Positions 10,331 through 21,143 are shown, counted from the first letter of the stretch. The stretch is DNA of 64,000 nucleotides from Tamarix chinensis (GCA_030549775.1 CM060174.1:46976707-47040706); one strand, 5' to 3'. Translations and numbers: made by a program. Notes: generated by a model not told the origin, from the sequence alone.

Positions 10331-11474
10331 GATGGTAGATGAGATAATAGGGTGGTGAAGCTCGACGGGGAGGTATTAAGTGCAAGAATTTGGGTGGCTG
10401 GGGGCAGTAATGGCTCAATGTCTGTTTTGGGGTGGTTCGAATTTCGCACGCAGGAGAGAGAAAACGAGTGAGATTTAACGTCCAATAATTATGCCAATTT
10501 TTTCCTGGAGTTAAGAGGAAGACAATAAGGCAAGAAACGGCCGGTATTAATCATCGTAGCCGGAGAAGCCATTGATGGGTCGAGAGTTGCAGCAGCGTCG
10601 ACGGAGGAGGAAGGAGGAAGAAGGAAGAAGGAAAGGAGGCGGTCCGGTCGGCCGGAGAAAGAAAAGAAAAAGGGGAGATCGGGCGGTCGGGCACGATGAG
10701 GGAGGTTAATTAAATGAAACGCGGCATTGTGATGAAAACAGAAACAAAACGCCGCGCGGAAACGACGGGTGAAGGGCGATGATCGTGAGGGTTAAGCTCA
10801 TTAAATAAAATGACGAGTTTTGGTGAAATTAAGAATAAAACGCGATGTGGCGGAGTCAGAGGAAGGGGGCCACGCGGGCTAGGCCGAAGAGGAAGAAGAA
10901 AAGAAAAATAAGAATTGGGCCGCGGCTGGCCCAGTCGGGGAAAAGAAGAGGAAAAAGAAAAAGAAGAAAAAGAAAGAAAAAAGGAAAGGAAAAAGGAAGA
11001 AAGAAAAATAAAAAGGAAAAAAGGAAAGGAGAAAAATAATTAGGTTAGGGACAATTAAATTAATCTGAATATTTAGGATATTTAAAAATAATAATATTTA
11101 AATAAAATAATCTTTAAATCCTATTTTAAGCTAAATTAGGATTTTTATTAGATTTTTCATAAATTCCATTTTAATTAGCAAAACACCCTAATTTGCTTCC
11201 ATTAAATTATTTATAAACTTAATATTAATTTGGAACTATTTTCTCCTTCTTATTTTAAATAAAAATAGTTTATTTAGTTAATTCCCAAATTAAAATCTTT
11301 AGTTAGTTAAAATACCCAAATTCCTCCTAATTAAAATACTTATAAATTTATTCTTGATTTGCCCTAATTAATTTCCTTTTATTTTAATAAAATAATTTAT
11401 TTAATTACTTTTTATAATAAAACCTCATTTAAATATAATATTTAAAATTAGAATTTTCGGGGCATTTCAGTCTA

Positions 11475-12603
11475 CCTTCTTGAGAAAGAAAAATCCCAAT
11501 TCTTAAACTTGAAGCATCACAATCTAATTCAAATATTTTCTCAAAGTTTGGAAAGGTTAATACAGGATCTTGAGTTAATTTTACCTTAATAGAATCAAAA
11601 GCTTTCTATTGTTCTAAGCCCCACGTAAGTCCATTTTCCTTTTTTTTTTAACTACAGTTAAAGGTGCAGCTAAAGTACTAAAATTCCTAACAAACCTATG
11701 ATAAAAAGAACATAACCCATGGAAACTTCTAACTTTAGTTACTAATTTAAGTATAGGTCATTCCTGTATTGCCTTAATCTTATCCTTATCAACAGATACT
11801 CCATCCTTACTAATTACAAATCCCAAAAAGACTACACTTTCTAAGCAAAACCTTGACTTATATAAATTAGCATATAATTTTTCTTCCTTAAACACATCCA
11901 AAATAGACCTCAAATGTTTCAAATTTTCATCCATATATTTACTATAAATAAGTATATCATTAAAATGTACAACTACAAACTTTCTAATGAAATTCCTAAC
12001 TACATGGTTCATAAGTCGCATAAAAGTACTTAGAGCATTAGACAACCCAAATGGCATAATTAACCACTCATATAACCCAAAATTTTTCTTAAAGGTTGTT
12101 TTCCATTTATCTCCAGGTTTCATCCTAATTTGATGATATCCACTCTTCAAGCCTATTTTAGAAATCACCATAGCTCCATGTAAAAGATCCAACATTTCAT
12201 CTAGCCTAGGTATAGGGTACCTATACTTAATTGTTATTTAATTTACGACCCTACTATCTATACACATTCTCTAACTTCCATGTTTCTTACGAACTGAAAG
12301 AACTAGTACAATACAAGGACTCATGGATTCCCTAATATAACCTTTACTTAATAAATCAGAAACCTGCTTTTTTAACTCCTTTGCTTCCTCTGGATTGGCC
12401 CTATAAGCAGGTCTATTAGGTATGACAACCCCTGGTATAAAATCTATTTGATGTTCTATGCCTCTTAATGGAGGTAATCCATAGGGATTTTCTTCAGGAA
12501 ATAATTCAGTATATTCTTCTAATAAACCCTTAACATTATCAGGTACATACTTAATTAAATCTGAATGACATTCATAACACTCCTTATACACCATTAGATA
12601 CAC
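11475..12603 (-). pseudogene. Reverse transcriptase of Ty3 element A (broken)
   Basis: The minus strand carries the landmarks in order: EYTELFPEENPYGLPPLRGI, HQIDFIPG, SKGYIRESMSPC, a gap, then KSGYHQIRMKPGDKWKTTF, LIMPFGLSNA, VVVHFNDILIYSK and VFLGFVISKDGVSVD. The active-site box is normally F-D-D; here it reads HFND, so one of the metal-binding aspartates is lost. Frames are broken near 12200-12270. The linker toward RNase H (11475-11757) is also recognisable by its position. The enzyme would copy element RNA into DNA in a virus-like particle, but this copy cannot. Confidence 0.85.
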
Positions 12604-12964
12604 ATTTTCACTTTGACCAACAGCTCATTCAACATCACCTTTCTTAGTATAAAACCCAAATGATTTCTTAAGTTCATTTGAACAAGACCCAATATCCAAA
12701 TTCTTCTTAGTCAACTCTTTATAATCATATTTCATATTGACTTGATCGTCATAGGTGCTAAAATAATTTTTCTATCATCCTTATATACTGTATACCTATT
12801 TTTATAACCATCACGTGTTACATTCCTATGATACTACCATGGTCTTCCCAACAAACTATGTGCAGCATGCATGAGTACTATATCACATAATATAGAATCC
12901 TCATATTTACCTAACTTTAAATTTACTAACACCTACTAACTTACTTTAACATCTCCCAATTCAT
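12604..12964 (-). pseudogene. Protease-to-RT linker of Ty3 element A
   Basis: A decayed stretch between protease and RT in the same polyprotein. It has several stops and no diagnostic motif. It is assigned by position only. Confidence 0.5.
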
Positions 12965-13177
12965 TCAACCACTAAAGCTTATATGGTTTCGGATGTTTGT
13001 AGTTGGTAACCCTAATTTAGATACTAAAAGAACACTACCAGTATTGATACAACTCCCACTATCAATTGCCATATTAAAGCACTTATCATTAATTAAACAC
13101 CTTGTGTGGAAAATGTTTTCCCTTTGTACTGCATTTAGATCTGGTAATTTATTACTATTTAAGGCCCTACATACCAC
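12965..13177 (-). pseudogene. Aspartic protease of Ty3 element A (fragment)
   Basis: The minus strand encodes CFNMAIDSGSCIN followed by LLVSKLGLPT. The D-S-G is the catalytic triplet of retropepsin-type proteases, and the 'LV.KL.LPT' tail is common in plant Ty3 proteins. It would process the Gag-Pol polyprotein. The frame is short and lies between gag (13196-13632) and RT. Confidence 0.75.
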
Positions 13178-13195
13178 AAAAAGATCTCTACTTAC

Positions 13196-13632
13196 TCAAA
13201 GTTCTACCTCTTCTTTAGATTCACTAGTATTATTTATCACTATGTTAATCTCCAATTTTTCACTTTCAGATTCTGAATCTATATTCCCAGATTCCCTAAT
13301 TAGAATATTCCTCCTATTAGGACATTCAGAAGCTATATGTCCAAGTCCCCCACATTTAAAACACCAAATGTCTCTAGCCCTAGTTTGACCACCAGCATGA
13401 TTAGCCACATTAGTTTTACCCTTATCGGATTTGTTTCCAACTCTAGCTTCACTACCTTTGCCCTTAAACTCAAATTTTCCATTATTCTTCCACTTTCCAG
13501 AACTATTACCACCAAAATTCCTTTTAGCATTATTTTTAAAGCCAAATCCAGGTAGTTTATTCTGTCTAGTTCTCCTAATTTGACCTTCTATTTTAGCTGT
13601 AATATTGACCATCTCTTATAGGGTTCCATATG
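13196..13632 (-). pseudogene. Gag C-terminal part of Ty3 element A with zinc knuckle
   Basis: The minus strand gives a basic, Gly/Lys/Asn-rich stretch followed by CFKCGGLGHIASECPN, a standard CCHC knuckle (CX2CX4HX4C). An acidic tail rich in SESE follows. This is the nucleic-acid-binding end of gag. The N-terminal part continues at 18634 on the other side of the inserted solo LTR. Confidence 0.85.
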
Positions 13633-14149
13633 GATACTGAAATGCCCCAAAAATTTCTAATTTTTAATATTATATTTAAATGAGATTTTATTATAAACAT
13701 TAATTAAATAATTTATTTTTTATTAAAATAAAAGAAAATTAGTTGGGGAAAATTAAGGAGGGATTTACAAGTATTTTAATTTGAAGAATTTGGGTATTTT
13801 AGCTAATTAAGGATTTTATTTTGGAAATTAATAAAATAAATTTTTTTATTTAATGTTAGAAGGATAAAATAGTTTCAAATTAATATGAATTTTATAAATA
13901 ATTTAATTAAAGAAAATTAGAGTGTTTTGCTAATTAAAATGGAAATTATGGAAAATCTTTTAAAAGTCCTAATTTAACCTAAAAAGAGATTTAAATAATA
14001 TTTTATTTAAATATTATTATTTTTAAATGTCCCAAATATTTGAATTAATTTAAATACCCAACCTAATTATTTTTCTTTTCCTTTTTCCCTTTTTCTTTTT
14101 TTCCTTTCTACCTTTTTCTTTCTTTTTCTTTTTTTTTTCTTTTTCTCCT

Positions 14150-15350
14150 CGTCGACTGGGCCAGCCCAACGGCCCAGTCCTTTCCTTTCTTCCTTCTACG
14201 TCGCGGCCCAGCCCAGCAGCCCGTCCTCCTTTTCTTTCCCACGGCTTGTCTCCTTCTTTTCCTTTCTTTTCTTCGGCCCGACTTCGAAATGCTGCACTTC
14301 ATTTATTTTTCTGCCCTAAACGCCGCGTTTCATTTAACTCACCCTCCTTGCGCCGACCGGCCCGGTCTTCCCTCTTTTCTTTTCTCTTCTTTCTTCCTGG
14401 ACCACCAGTCCAGCACCCCCCGTCTTCTTCCTTCTTCTTCCCCGAGCCACCGTCGACCTACACCTGTAACGTCCGCCGCCAGCCGAGATGTTCGCCGCCA
14501 ACTTCGCCATTGATCTGGCCAATATTTCTCCCCTCCCCCTCGCCGATTCAACAGACTCATCAAACCCAGCCATCTCCCTTCCTTCTCGCAAGATTTTTCC
14601 CCTCTTTCCTGCGCGTAACCCCTGCCCGTTTTGACTCCCACCGGCCGACCACGCCACCGACGACCGGAACCCTACCTTCCCTATCTACTAGCCGACCCAT
14701 AGAACCCTAGCCTCCCTTCTAAGCCTATAAATACCCTCTTAAGCAGCTCTGTATCGAGCTCTTGATCCTCCAACCCGGAATTTTCCCTTTGTCGCCACCA
14801 CCCCTTTAGACACCTATTCCGCCGCATGCGGCCAACTACGCCGCCTTCTCTAGCAACCCGTGCACTCCTTGCACCACCCTCTAGCTAACCAAACCTCCCT
14901 CATCCCTCGATTCTTCTTGAACAAGTCTCCCCGACTGTGAAAACTTCCCTTCCCGGTCAACCCTTTCTTCTACCTCCGCCGCCCTTCGAACCACCATTAA
15001 CCACCTCTTCCGCCGCTTCTGCCGCCTCTTTCTCCTCCCATTCTCTTCTACAGAACCTCCTCTATCTCCCCATACCTTTATTTTCCTTTTTCTCCCTCTC
15101 CTCCTCTCTCTTTCTCCTTCTCCTCCATTCGGCCACCACCACCGCCGTCATGCGCCGCCACCATCATTCCATTCCTCTCCTTCTGGGTAACTCAAAACAC
15201 CCCAGCTCCCATCTTAATTCTTCCTATCTTATTCCCAGCATGCAACTTTCCCCTCTTTCTTTCCCTTTTCCGGCCACTGCCGTCGGTGCCGCGATCCCCA
15301 CCAACCTATGGTTGAAGCCTAGACCCTCTCAGCCTTTTTCCCTATTTTTA
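14150..15350 (+). other. GC-rich, C/T-rich block of the LTR
   Basis: This block stands out from the A/T-rich surroundings, with many CpG and CCG steps. Long open frames run through it on both strands because stop codons are rare in such composition. None resembles a protein. The TATA box lies inside it at 14726, so it spans the promoter and start of the transcript of the LTR. Confidence 0.6.
14726..14733 (+). promoter_or_regulatory. TATA box of solo LTR C1
   Basis: CCTATAAATACCC is conserved in all three copies of the LTR. It lies 1.09 kb from the LTR start, so a transcript would begin near 14760. Confidence 0.55.
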
Positions 15351-15435
15351 TAACCCTTAAATTATTTTATTTCTATTATTTGCATATAAATACTATTATT
15401 ATTATTATTATTCTTAATATTTATATTTTAATATG

Positions 15436-15436
<1 letters not shown>

Positions 15437-15475
<39 letters not shown>
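15437..15475. repeat. TTA microsatellite
   Basis: About 12 TTA triplets, with further TTA-rich tracts at 15395-15412 and 15675-15710. They correspond to the AAT array in C2. Confidence 0.85.
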
Positions 15476-15679
15476 TATGTTGAGGGCTAAAGCCTATTGT
15501 ATTTTAATTCGATGTTATTATTTTTTTTCTTATTATTTCTATATTTACTATTATTAATATTAAAATGTTATAAGTATAATTATTATTATTGTTTCCTATT
15601 TCGAATTTCCATTATTCTTATTCCATTATTATTAATACAAATATTTTAACATTATTGTTGTTAATAATGTTACTATTAC

Positions 15680-15712
<33 letters not shown>

Positions 15713-16010
15713 TAAATTTGATTATTTAATTTACAATTAATATTTTTAGTATTATTTTGGTAAAGGGTCTGAAGCCCTTATTTCACTTTATTTTTGAGTA
15801 ATACATTTTTATTATTATTGCTACTATTTTTATTATTCTTTTTAATATTAATATTGATATTATTTTCTTATTTTTGTTATTATTTTATCAAAAGCCTAGT
15901 CTTATATTAAGTTAGTGTTTAATATTATATTGATAGGAGAAAGTCTAATTTTAGCTTTTCTCTCATAATAGGTAAAATCATTCAAAGCCCTAAGGTGGAG
16001 TAGGAGCGTG

Positions 16011-16040
16011 CTCCAAGACCGGTGTCGTTTTAGGTAAGGG
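16011..16040 (+). other. Conserved splice-donor-like block of the LTR
   Basis: CCAAGACCGGTGTCGTTTTAG followed by GTAAGG. The same text is found at 8902-8934 on the minus strand, although the flanks have drifted. Confidence 0.4.
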
Positions 16041-17596
16041 GTGCTAAGGTCTTTTATGTGCTTATGTGCATTATGTGCTTCGTATGCTATGTATTCTATG
16101 TTTATGATTATTAATTATTTTATATGTGGTATGACATGGAGTTGAAGTATATTTTTGTATGGCATTTGTACTATATGTATTTGACGATATGTGTTGTGAC
16201 CCTGTAAGACATGCATGAGAGGATGTCGATGTGGTTTGTGTGGGAGAAAATGATGAAAAATGAGGATGGAGAAAGAAGTTGACTAAAGGAAGTGAGTTGA
16301 CCTAATTTTATGGTTATAAGGAATAATCTAATGTATGGTTTTAGGTGGAAGAATATAATTTATGGTTTTATGTGGAGAATATAATATATGGTTTTATTTG
16401 GGAGAATGTAATTGATGATATTATATGGGAGAATCGAATTTATGGTGTGTTTGGGAGAATATAATTTATGATGTTAATTGGGAGAATCTAATTTATGATG
16501 TTATATAGGAGAATCAAATTTATGGTTTGGTTGGGAGAATTTAATTTATGATGTTATTTGGGAGAATTTAATTTATAATTTGATTGGGAGAATCTAATTT
16601 ATAATTTGTTTGGGGGGATCCAATTTATGTTTTTGCTTGGGAGAATCTAATTTGTGGTTATGAATGGGAGAATCTAATCAATTGTATTATATGGAAGAAT
16701 CTTTGGGTTTTATATGGATAAATCTTTGGTTTTATATGGTTTGAATTTAGGATTTGGTATGGATGAATCCTTAGTTTTATATGGTTTGAATGATTGTGTA
16801 TGGATTGAATATAAGGTTCTGTATGGAGAAATCTAGGGTTTTAATTATATGAAAGAATATAAGGCTGCATGGTTGAATTTAGGGTTCACATAGGATTTTA
16901 GGGTTTACATGAAGAAGTTCGAAGGTTTGCATGGGGAGGTTAATGTCTGCATGGGTATAAAATTTATGTGTGGAAAGTTGATTTTGGATGTAAGGAACGT
17001 AATGTAAGTGTTGTTTGGGCGTTTAAACACTTTGGGTGAAAGATAGTACGTAGAGCATTATCTGGGTACGTAGGAGACTAAGCTAGGGTTTGGAGAGGCT
17101 AATTGTGAATTGTCGTGATTAATTAAGGTTTGGAATGGCTAATTGTGGTTGTTATGGATAAATAGGGTTTGGAGTGGTTAATTATGGTTTGTGGTGGTTG
17201 ATTAGGGTTTGGTGTGGCTACTTAGGGTTTTTGTTGTATCATGTGTTTTTGGTGATTAAGGTATAATTATGAGAATGGAATCGATGATTTGTGATGTGTG
17301 GAGTGTTAAAATGATTTGGGTGATGTGAGGTGGAGAAAGAGGAGTTGTTAAGGCCTAAATTAGGGTTTTAGGATAAAACCCTAGAGTGAGATGTAAAGTA
17401 GAATTGGAGGATAAGTGTAAAGGGAGCGATTCATGCATGTCTAGGGTTTGGTGGTTGCACATGTGTAATTGGTGAATAAAGTATGATGATGAATATGGAA
17501 TTTATGATTTATGATTCGTGCATGTCCATGGTGAAAGCCTTTGAATAAGATACTTAAGACACTAATCATTTAAAGTGGAAGATTATTGAGCCGGGT

Positions 17597-17940
17597 CCTG
17601 ACCGATCCACCGGTTAGAAATAGTGGTTAGGACATGATGTCCTATGTGTAACCGATCCATCGGTAATAATAGTGGTCAGGCTTTGTACCTGTGCATTTCC
17701 GGCCCACCGGCAATAATAGTGGGGTGACTCGAGCTCAATAAATACAAACCAGAGTTTGCTAAGACATTTAAAAGTTACTAATTACTTAAAGAGGAACACC
17801 ATGTGAGCAGGAACCAGACCGATCAACCAGTCAGGAATAGTGGTGTGGACTATGTCCCGCAAGTGACCGATCCACCGACGAATAATAGTGGTGTGGACTT
17901 TGTCCCGCAAGTGACCAGCCCACCGGCAATAATAGTGGGG
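17597..17940 (+). repeat. Two hairpin minisatellite clusters in C1
   Basis: Clusters 17597-17722 and 17811-17940 each have three units of about 50 bases. The unit is GACCGATCCACCGG, a few bases, AATAATAGTGG. CCAC and GTGG pair to close a loop. Each cluster ends with a unit reading AATAGTGGGG, and the first is followed by GACTCGAGCTCAAT. Confidence 0.7.
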
Positions 17941-18150
17941 TATTCCTGTACTTACATGGATTTGATAAAATGCATGGTGTGTTTCGACTTTTGATAAAAG
18001 ATTAATTAAGTAATTGATCCGGATTATATGGGCCTTTGTACTTTTACCTGAATTGTTCATATACCTTTATATTGTTATGTTGGATTATGCCCTTTATTTA
18101 TTATGCATGGATTATGTGCTTATGTGTTGGCCTTAGTGCTCGGTTACCTT

Positions 18151-18220
18151 ACTCAGTACGTAGCATACTGATCACCCTTTTATGGGTGCTGCTCAATCCC
18201 ACGAGTAGTAGGCCCTTCTG
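18151..18220 (+). repeat. Conserved LTR module (reference copy in C1)
   Basis: It runs from ACTCAGTACGTAGCATACTG through GATCACCC, GGGTGCTGCTC and CCCACGAGTAGTA to CCCTTCTG. The same order is kept in the distantly related LTR D (28424-28494), whereas neighbouring sequence is not. Function unknown. Confidence 0.6.
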
Positions 18221-18488
18221 ATTTGTGCAGGCAGGCAAGACATCAGTCGGGGCTGTTTGTTGAGTTTGTGGTTGGCTCAAGTTCGAGAGAGTTGTGGCCA
18301 TATTTCAGCTTTATTATGATTTTATTTCCTTTTATAAATCTTTTATTGGTTGTAATTATTTCTCTTTTTAAATTGAATAATAATTCTTTATGCGTACTCT
18401 GATTTTTGTTTTACAACTGTTTAATGCTTATTTGGAGTTTAGTTTGTCTTGATTTGTAATTTATTGTTAATCTTTTCTTTAGCCTTAG

Positions 18489-18534
18489 CACTTGGTACTG
18501 AAACGGTCGGAGAGAACCGTTTTGGTACTAAGTG
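18489..18534 (+). other. Strong stem-loop near the LTR end
   Basis: Arms 18489-18507 (ending TGAAACGGT) and 18516-18534 (starting ACCGTTTT) pair over 19 positions in RNA, with three G-U pairs, around the loop CGGAGAGA. The copy at 6594-6640 keeps all but about one pair. It lies about 95 bases before the LTR end. Confidence 0.6.
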
Positions 18535-18633
18535 TGGTGGTAACATTCCCAGAATTCACAGGTTTTAAGTGTTTCTATTTTAATTGCTTCCGCTTTTAAA
18601 AAAAATTAGTGAATTTTGGGGTGTTACAGATAC

Positions 18634-19440
18634 AGTTCTACCTTATCAACAATTTCATAATTTAATCCACTCAAGAACCTAGCCATAGTGGCATCCTCAT
18701 TCTCAACAATTCCTGCTTTAATCAATAACATTTCTAATTTCTTAAAATACTCATCAATAGTCCTATTGCCTTGACTTAAGGTCTGCAATTTCTTATATAA
18801 TTCCCTATAATAATAATTTGGAATAAATCTTTTCCTCATTAAAGTCTTAAACTCATACCAAGTTTGAATAGGTGGTTCTCTACTTCTACATCTAGTTAGC
18901 ACAAGATTGTAGTACCATGAAGAAGCATAATTTGTAAACTTAACCACTGCCACCTTAATTTTCTTTTCATCTAAATAGTTATGACACTAAAAAACCAACT
19001 CTATTTTTCTTTCCCATTCAAAATAATAATCAAGATCACTCCTTCCATTAAACCTAGGTATGTTAAATTTAAGATTACCTAAATTCCTATCAACTTGATC
19101 TAAATCCCTCACATGCCTATTAAATTGTCTAGGAAACCTATCACTATTATTAGATATTTGATCCTCTAACTCTTCTAGATTATTCAAAGGAGAGATCCTA
19201 TTCCTAGATTCAATAGGAGAACTACCTAACACCCCAGCATGTTGTTCATTTACCCTATATTATTCTTTAAATTATTAAGTCTAATCTCTTGTTCCCCTAA
19301 TCTTTGTTCTAAATTAGTAGATAACACAACAAACTGAGTAGTCATTTGTTATTGAAAAGTCCTAAGTGTCTCTAACAATTCATTACTAGTCACAGGAACA
19401 TATTGATTTACAGAATGATCGTTATTAGACGTGTTTATTC
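18634..19440 (-). pseudogene. Gag N-terminal part of Ty3 element A
   Basis: The minus strand starts near 19440 with a coiled-coil-like segment (TSNELLETLRTFQ, then TNLEQRLGEQEIRLNNLK) and continues through IPRFNGRSDLDYYFEWERKI. Then comes the gag core: TNYASSWYYNLVL, TWYEFKTLMRKRFIPNYYYR and LQTLSQGNRTIDEYFKKLEM. That is the plant Ty3 gag domain, which forms the particle shell. There is a stop near 18985. The frame is cut at 18634 by the solo LTR and resumes at 13632. Confidence 0.85.
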
Positions 19441-20192
19441 TTTCTAATTTATTATATCTATGTTACTTATTGTCAAACACAGAAAATCACAAGTAATTCA
19501 CAATCAACAACACTCAAAATTGAACAGAATAACAATTCCGGCAGTCAACTTATCAACAATATACAGAATAATAACAACAGCACAATCAGTTTTATAAGGA
19601 TAATCAAATTCAGAGATACAAGAAAATAACAGAAACGGAACGAATGTACCATGCCAACAATTGTTGGCGGTTAAAGCCAACAAGAAAACTAGATTTGCCC
19701 CTCTTCTTGGAGCAATTCACCCCCTTTTGTATAATCGCTGGTATTAAGATTATACCTGCACACTCAAGCAATTTATTAGTGTAGCATTATTCAATAATAC
19801 AAGATTACCAAATCTTAATCACTAAAAATGAAATTGATAGAGAGAAATACAAGGAGAAATACTACCGAATGTAGGAAGTAGTAAACAACTATTGCAAGGA
19901 CCCACGATTGAATTCACGGTATTCGACCAAACCCTAACAGCAGACAGAAATCGGGGGAAGCCGAGATGGCTTCTTTAAATAGTCACTAAAGTCCCTTTAG
20001 GGTCTTAAAAACCACGCCAGAATAAAGAAATCACCGGACTCAAGAATCGCTATAAGAATCGGTCGATACTTGTTAGGCACAAACCCTAATTGACCACTGT
20101 TACCAAATCGAGGCTCAAACGAATCTAAGATTTGAAAACCAACAATAGCACCGAACAATTAACCACAAACCACAACAAAATCGATTAACCAA
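19441..20192 (-). other. Leader of Ty3 element A, no gene seen
   Basis: Untranslated region between the primer-binding site and gag. A/T-rich, with no reading frame of note. Confidence 0.6.
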
Positions 20193-20205
20193 GGCTCTGA
20201 TACCA
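20193..20205 (-). other. Primer-binding site of Ty3 element A
   Basis: The minus strand reads TGGTATCAGAGCC two bases after the 5' LTR end. It is complementary to the 3' end of the plant initiator-Met tRNA, the usual primer of plant LTR elements. Confidence 0.9.
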
Positions 20206-20207
20206 AA

Positions 20208-21143
20208 TGATGAAACCTCGGTAGGTATCAAAAAACGCTGGACAAAAATAGGTAACAAGATATGATCAGGAAACCCGATCTTGATCAGCCTAAAGTTTAA
20301 CACATAAGAAATATCAAAATACTCAAGGCATGATTGAAAATCAATGGCAGACTAAGCAATTTTAATAGAGAAGAATAAAGATTCGGTGAGGGTTTAGGAA
20401 GAAGAAGATTCAAGAGTCGAGAGAGAGAATCGAGAATCGAGAGTCGAGAGAGAGAAAGAGCACAACCAATGAGAGAGAAAAATATCAGGTGTATTATTAT
20501 TTCCGAAAAGTAAACTATATATCTGTCCTTTCCTCCATATACATATACACAATATTGGGCTGCCTGAATCAGGCTTCGATTTACCACGCCCAATTACCCT
20601 TACAAATAATCCAACATAACAAATATTGGGTGGTGTTGAATTATCTAATCAACCCTATTACAATTAATTAAAATAACTCAAAATTATGATTAGTATATAT
20701 CTAATCTCTCATCATCTATTTTATCTAGCTAACTGTAGAAATTAAGGGTTGCATAGGCAGCAATCCTTCTAACCCAATTACGGGCCAAGTGGCTGCCTAT
20801 GTGGCCTACTTAATTCTACCAGTTACAACTTCTGGCAATTGCATCATATGGGATTGCAATAATTTTTCCCTAAATATATCAACACAATTGGATTCAACTT
20901 ATCCAGCAGAATCACAATGATATAATCCACACAACAAATAGCAACAACAACCACAATCAACACAGTAATAGCAGCAACACATGCAATCACAGTAGCCAGC
21001 AACATTTCCATTTCCAGCACTTGTATCCTTATCTCCTTTCCTAATTAGTCATAGGATAATAGAAATATTTATATGTATAATTTATATTATAACAATCAAC
21101 AAAATTATCTAGATAAAAATTGAAATTATTTAGATACACATCA
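20208..21143 (-). repeat. 5' LTR of Ty3 element A
   Basis: TGATG to CATCA, 936 bases, a match to 995-1893 with many substitutions. It is followed by TTCAT, the target duplication. Confidence 0.92.

Larger units (their letters stand above)
3466..11469 (-). mobile_element. Large non-coding LTR element C2 (LARD-like)
   Basis: An 8,004-base insertion between the RT and RNase H parts of element A, flanked by GTCTA (3461-3465 and 11470-11474). On the minus strand it runs from a 4,976-base 5' LTR (6494-11469) through an 836-base internal region (5658-6493) to a 3' LTR shortened to 2,192 bases (3466-5657). The LTR starts TGAAATRCCCC and ends GGGGTGTTACA. A primer-binding site (TGGTATCAGAG) and a polypurine tract (AAAGGGGTAGTAA) lie next to the LTRs. 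No gag or pol protein is encoded. Long LTRs around a short non-coding core match the description of LARDs, non-autonomous elements mobilised by another element's proteins. Confidence 0.85.
6494..11469 (-). repeat. 5' LTR of C2 (full length, about 5 kb)
   Basis: It begins TGTAACACCCC on the plus strand (LTR end in element sense) and ends GGGGCATTTCA. It aligns in reverse with the solo LTR at 13638-18628. It contains the conserved module (6940-7014), two hairpin clusters, a long stretch of CCCTAA/ACCACC-rich short repeats (7640-8590), AAT microsatellites, a TATA box and a purine-rich block near 10600-11040. Confidence 0.88.
13638..18628 (+). mobile_element. Solo LTR of the large C family (C1), 4,991 bases
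   Basis: It begins TGAAATGCCCCAAAAA and ends TTTTGGGGTGTTACA. It is flanked by GATAC (13633-13637 and 18629-18633) and splits gag of element A. It aligns in reverse with both LTRs of C2 and contains no internal domain, so it is best explained as the product of recombination between two LTRs. Layout in element sense: A/T-rich start, pyrimidine-rich and CpG-rich block (14150-15350), TATA box, TTA microsatellites, donor-like block, GGGAGAATCTAATTTATG-type short repeats (16250-16900), hairpin clusters, conserved module, and stem-loop near the end. Confidence 0.9.
995..21143 (-). mobile_element. Ty3-type LTR retrotransposon A, complete structure with two nested insertions
   Basis: The element is bounded by LTRs at 995-1893 and 20208-21143 and flanked by the 5-base duplication TTCAT (990-994 and 21144-21148). 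On the minus strand the order is 5' LTR, primer-binding site, leader, gag, protease, reverse transcriptase, RNase H, integrase, polypurine tract and 3' LTR. That order with integrase last is Ty3 type. Gag is split by a solo LTR (13638-18628), and the RT/RNase H junction is split by a second element (3466-11469). Without these two insertions it would be about 7.2 kb. The LTRs differ at many sites and the frames are broken, so it is an old, inactive copy. Confidence 0.92.

Noticed and set aside
14246..14710. Long open frames on both strands in the GC-rich part of LTR C1
   Set aside because: They reflect C/T-rich composition with few stops. The protein text is low-complexity Ser/Pro or Arg-rich, the same region in C2 is not open in a matching frame, and it lies inside a solo LTR.
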